From positions 1-16,464 of the forward strand of contig CAZTLE010000086.1 in the NCBI GenBank assembly GCA_964614415.1: 16,464 nucleotides of DNA, in the 5' to 3' direction. The notes below the pieces were generated by a model. The model ran no database searches. It saw only the letters and a list, made by a program, of their open reading frames with translations, and was not told the origin of the DNA. Every line of letters starts with the position of its first letter. Position 1 is the first letter of the stretch. Shown here in pieces: positions 16,401 to 16,464 of this stretch. The stretch comes from CAZTLE01 sp964614415. GTDB lineage: Bacteria; Bacteroidota; Bacteroidia; Flavobacteriales; Flavobacteriaceae. Made by a program: the position numbers and the translations under genes.

Positions 16401-16464
16401 AGGACCTGTCACAACTTATATACGATTTAAAGTCGGCTAACCGGGACGCCCGGATCAATGTAAA
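13402..16464 (+). CDS. gltB: Glutamate synthase large subunit (GOGAT alpha), 3'-truncated and broken by an assembly gap
   Basis: This enzyme takes the amide nitrogen of glutamine and delivers it to 2-oxoglutarate, with the small subunit GltD supplying electrons. The start HDNCGAGFIC places the nucleophile Cys17 after a 16-residue propeptide. The class II amidotransferase domain follows, with LEHRGAVSADGKTGDGAG and CHNGEINTRRGN. After the N run (from residue ~382) the frame continues with VERHGRLEPGKMFLVDM, the central domain, and the FMN/synthase domain: GAMSYGSIS, GGKSNSGEGGED, KPGEGGQLPG and GLISPPPHHDIYSIEDL. The Cys residues of the [3Fe-4S] cluster lie beyond the window. The frame is +1 before the gap and +2 after it, so the stated gap length is wrong or hides an indel; both halves are otherwise open. 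Confidence 0.95.
14547..14574. other. Run of 28 undetermined bases (N) inside gltB
   Basis: The gap replaces the segment between GYVI and DPANVERHGR of GltB. A typical relative has about nine or ten residues here (a SETGV-like stretch). The codon phase requires a missing length divisible by three, so 27 or 30 bases fit and 28 does not. A false stop (TGA at 14575-14577) appears if the upstream frame is read through. Confidence 0.98.

Overview
This window looks like chromosomal DNA from a member of the Bacteroidota, probably a flavobacterium. The evidence is a DUF6090-type membrane protein (a family I know mainly from flavobacteria), promoter-like sites of the Bacteroidota form TTTG-N18/19-TAnnTTTG, an absence of strong Shine-Dalgarno sequences, and a glutamate synthase sequence of the flavobacterial type. 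These are judgements from the sequence alone, without database searches.

Region 1 (about 1-8187, plus strand) is a tightly packed glycan or secondary-metabolite decoration operon. It starts with the 3' part of a GT-C-like membrane protein. A lipoprotein with one c-type heme motif follows, then a GT2 glycosyltransferase, a GT87-like integral membrane glycosyltransferase (TTG start), a flippase-like membrane protein and a NodU/CmcH-family O-carbamoyltransferase. Each of these genes overlaps the previous one by 4-11 bases. After the carbamoyltransferase come two small membrane proteins: a 49-residue DUF5989-like protein and an SxtJ-like protein. Carbamoyltransferase plus these small partners resembles the sxtI/sxtJ/sxtK part of saxitoxin clusters. 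Here the module sits among polysaccharide genes, so it more likely carbamoylates an envelope or secreted glycan.

Region 2 (8189-9301, minus strand) is a membrane-anchored SGNH hydrolase that meets the SxtJ-like gene tail to tail with one base between stop codons. A candidate promoter lies so close to its ATG that the mRNA may be leaderless.

Region 3 (9409-12386, plus strand) is a three-gene unit: a PAPS-dependent sulfotransferase (GTG start), a B12-binding-domain radical SAM enzyme and an NPPY-type methyltransferase. With the carbamoyltransferase and SGNH hydrolase it gives the locus several possible decorating activities: carbamoyl, sulfate, radical SAM chemistry, methyl and possibly acyl transfer or removal.

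Region 4 (12417-13180) is a single gene for a DUF6090-like membrane protein with its own good promoter candidate. Region 5 (13402 to the window end) is gltB, the large subunit of glutamate synthase. It is interrupted by a 28-base run of N whose length breaks the reading frame, and it runs off the window. It is a housekeeping gene and probably marks the right border of the accessory locus.

No tRNA, rRNA, CRISPR array, insertion sequence or phage gene was seen. No gene-free stretch is longer than about 220 bases.
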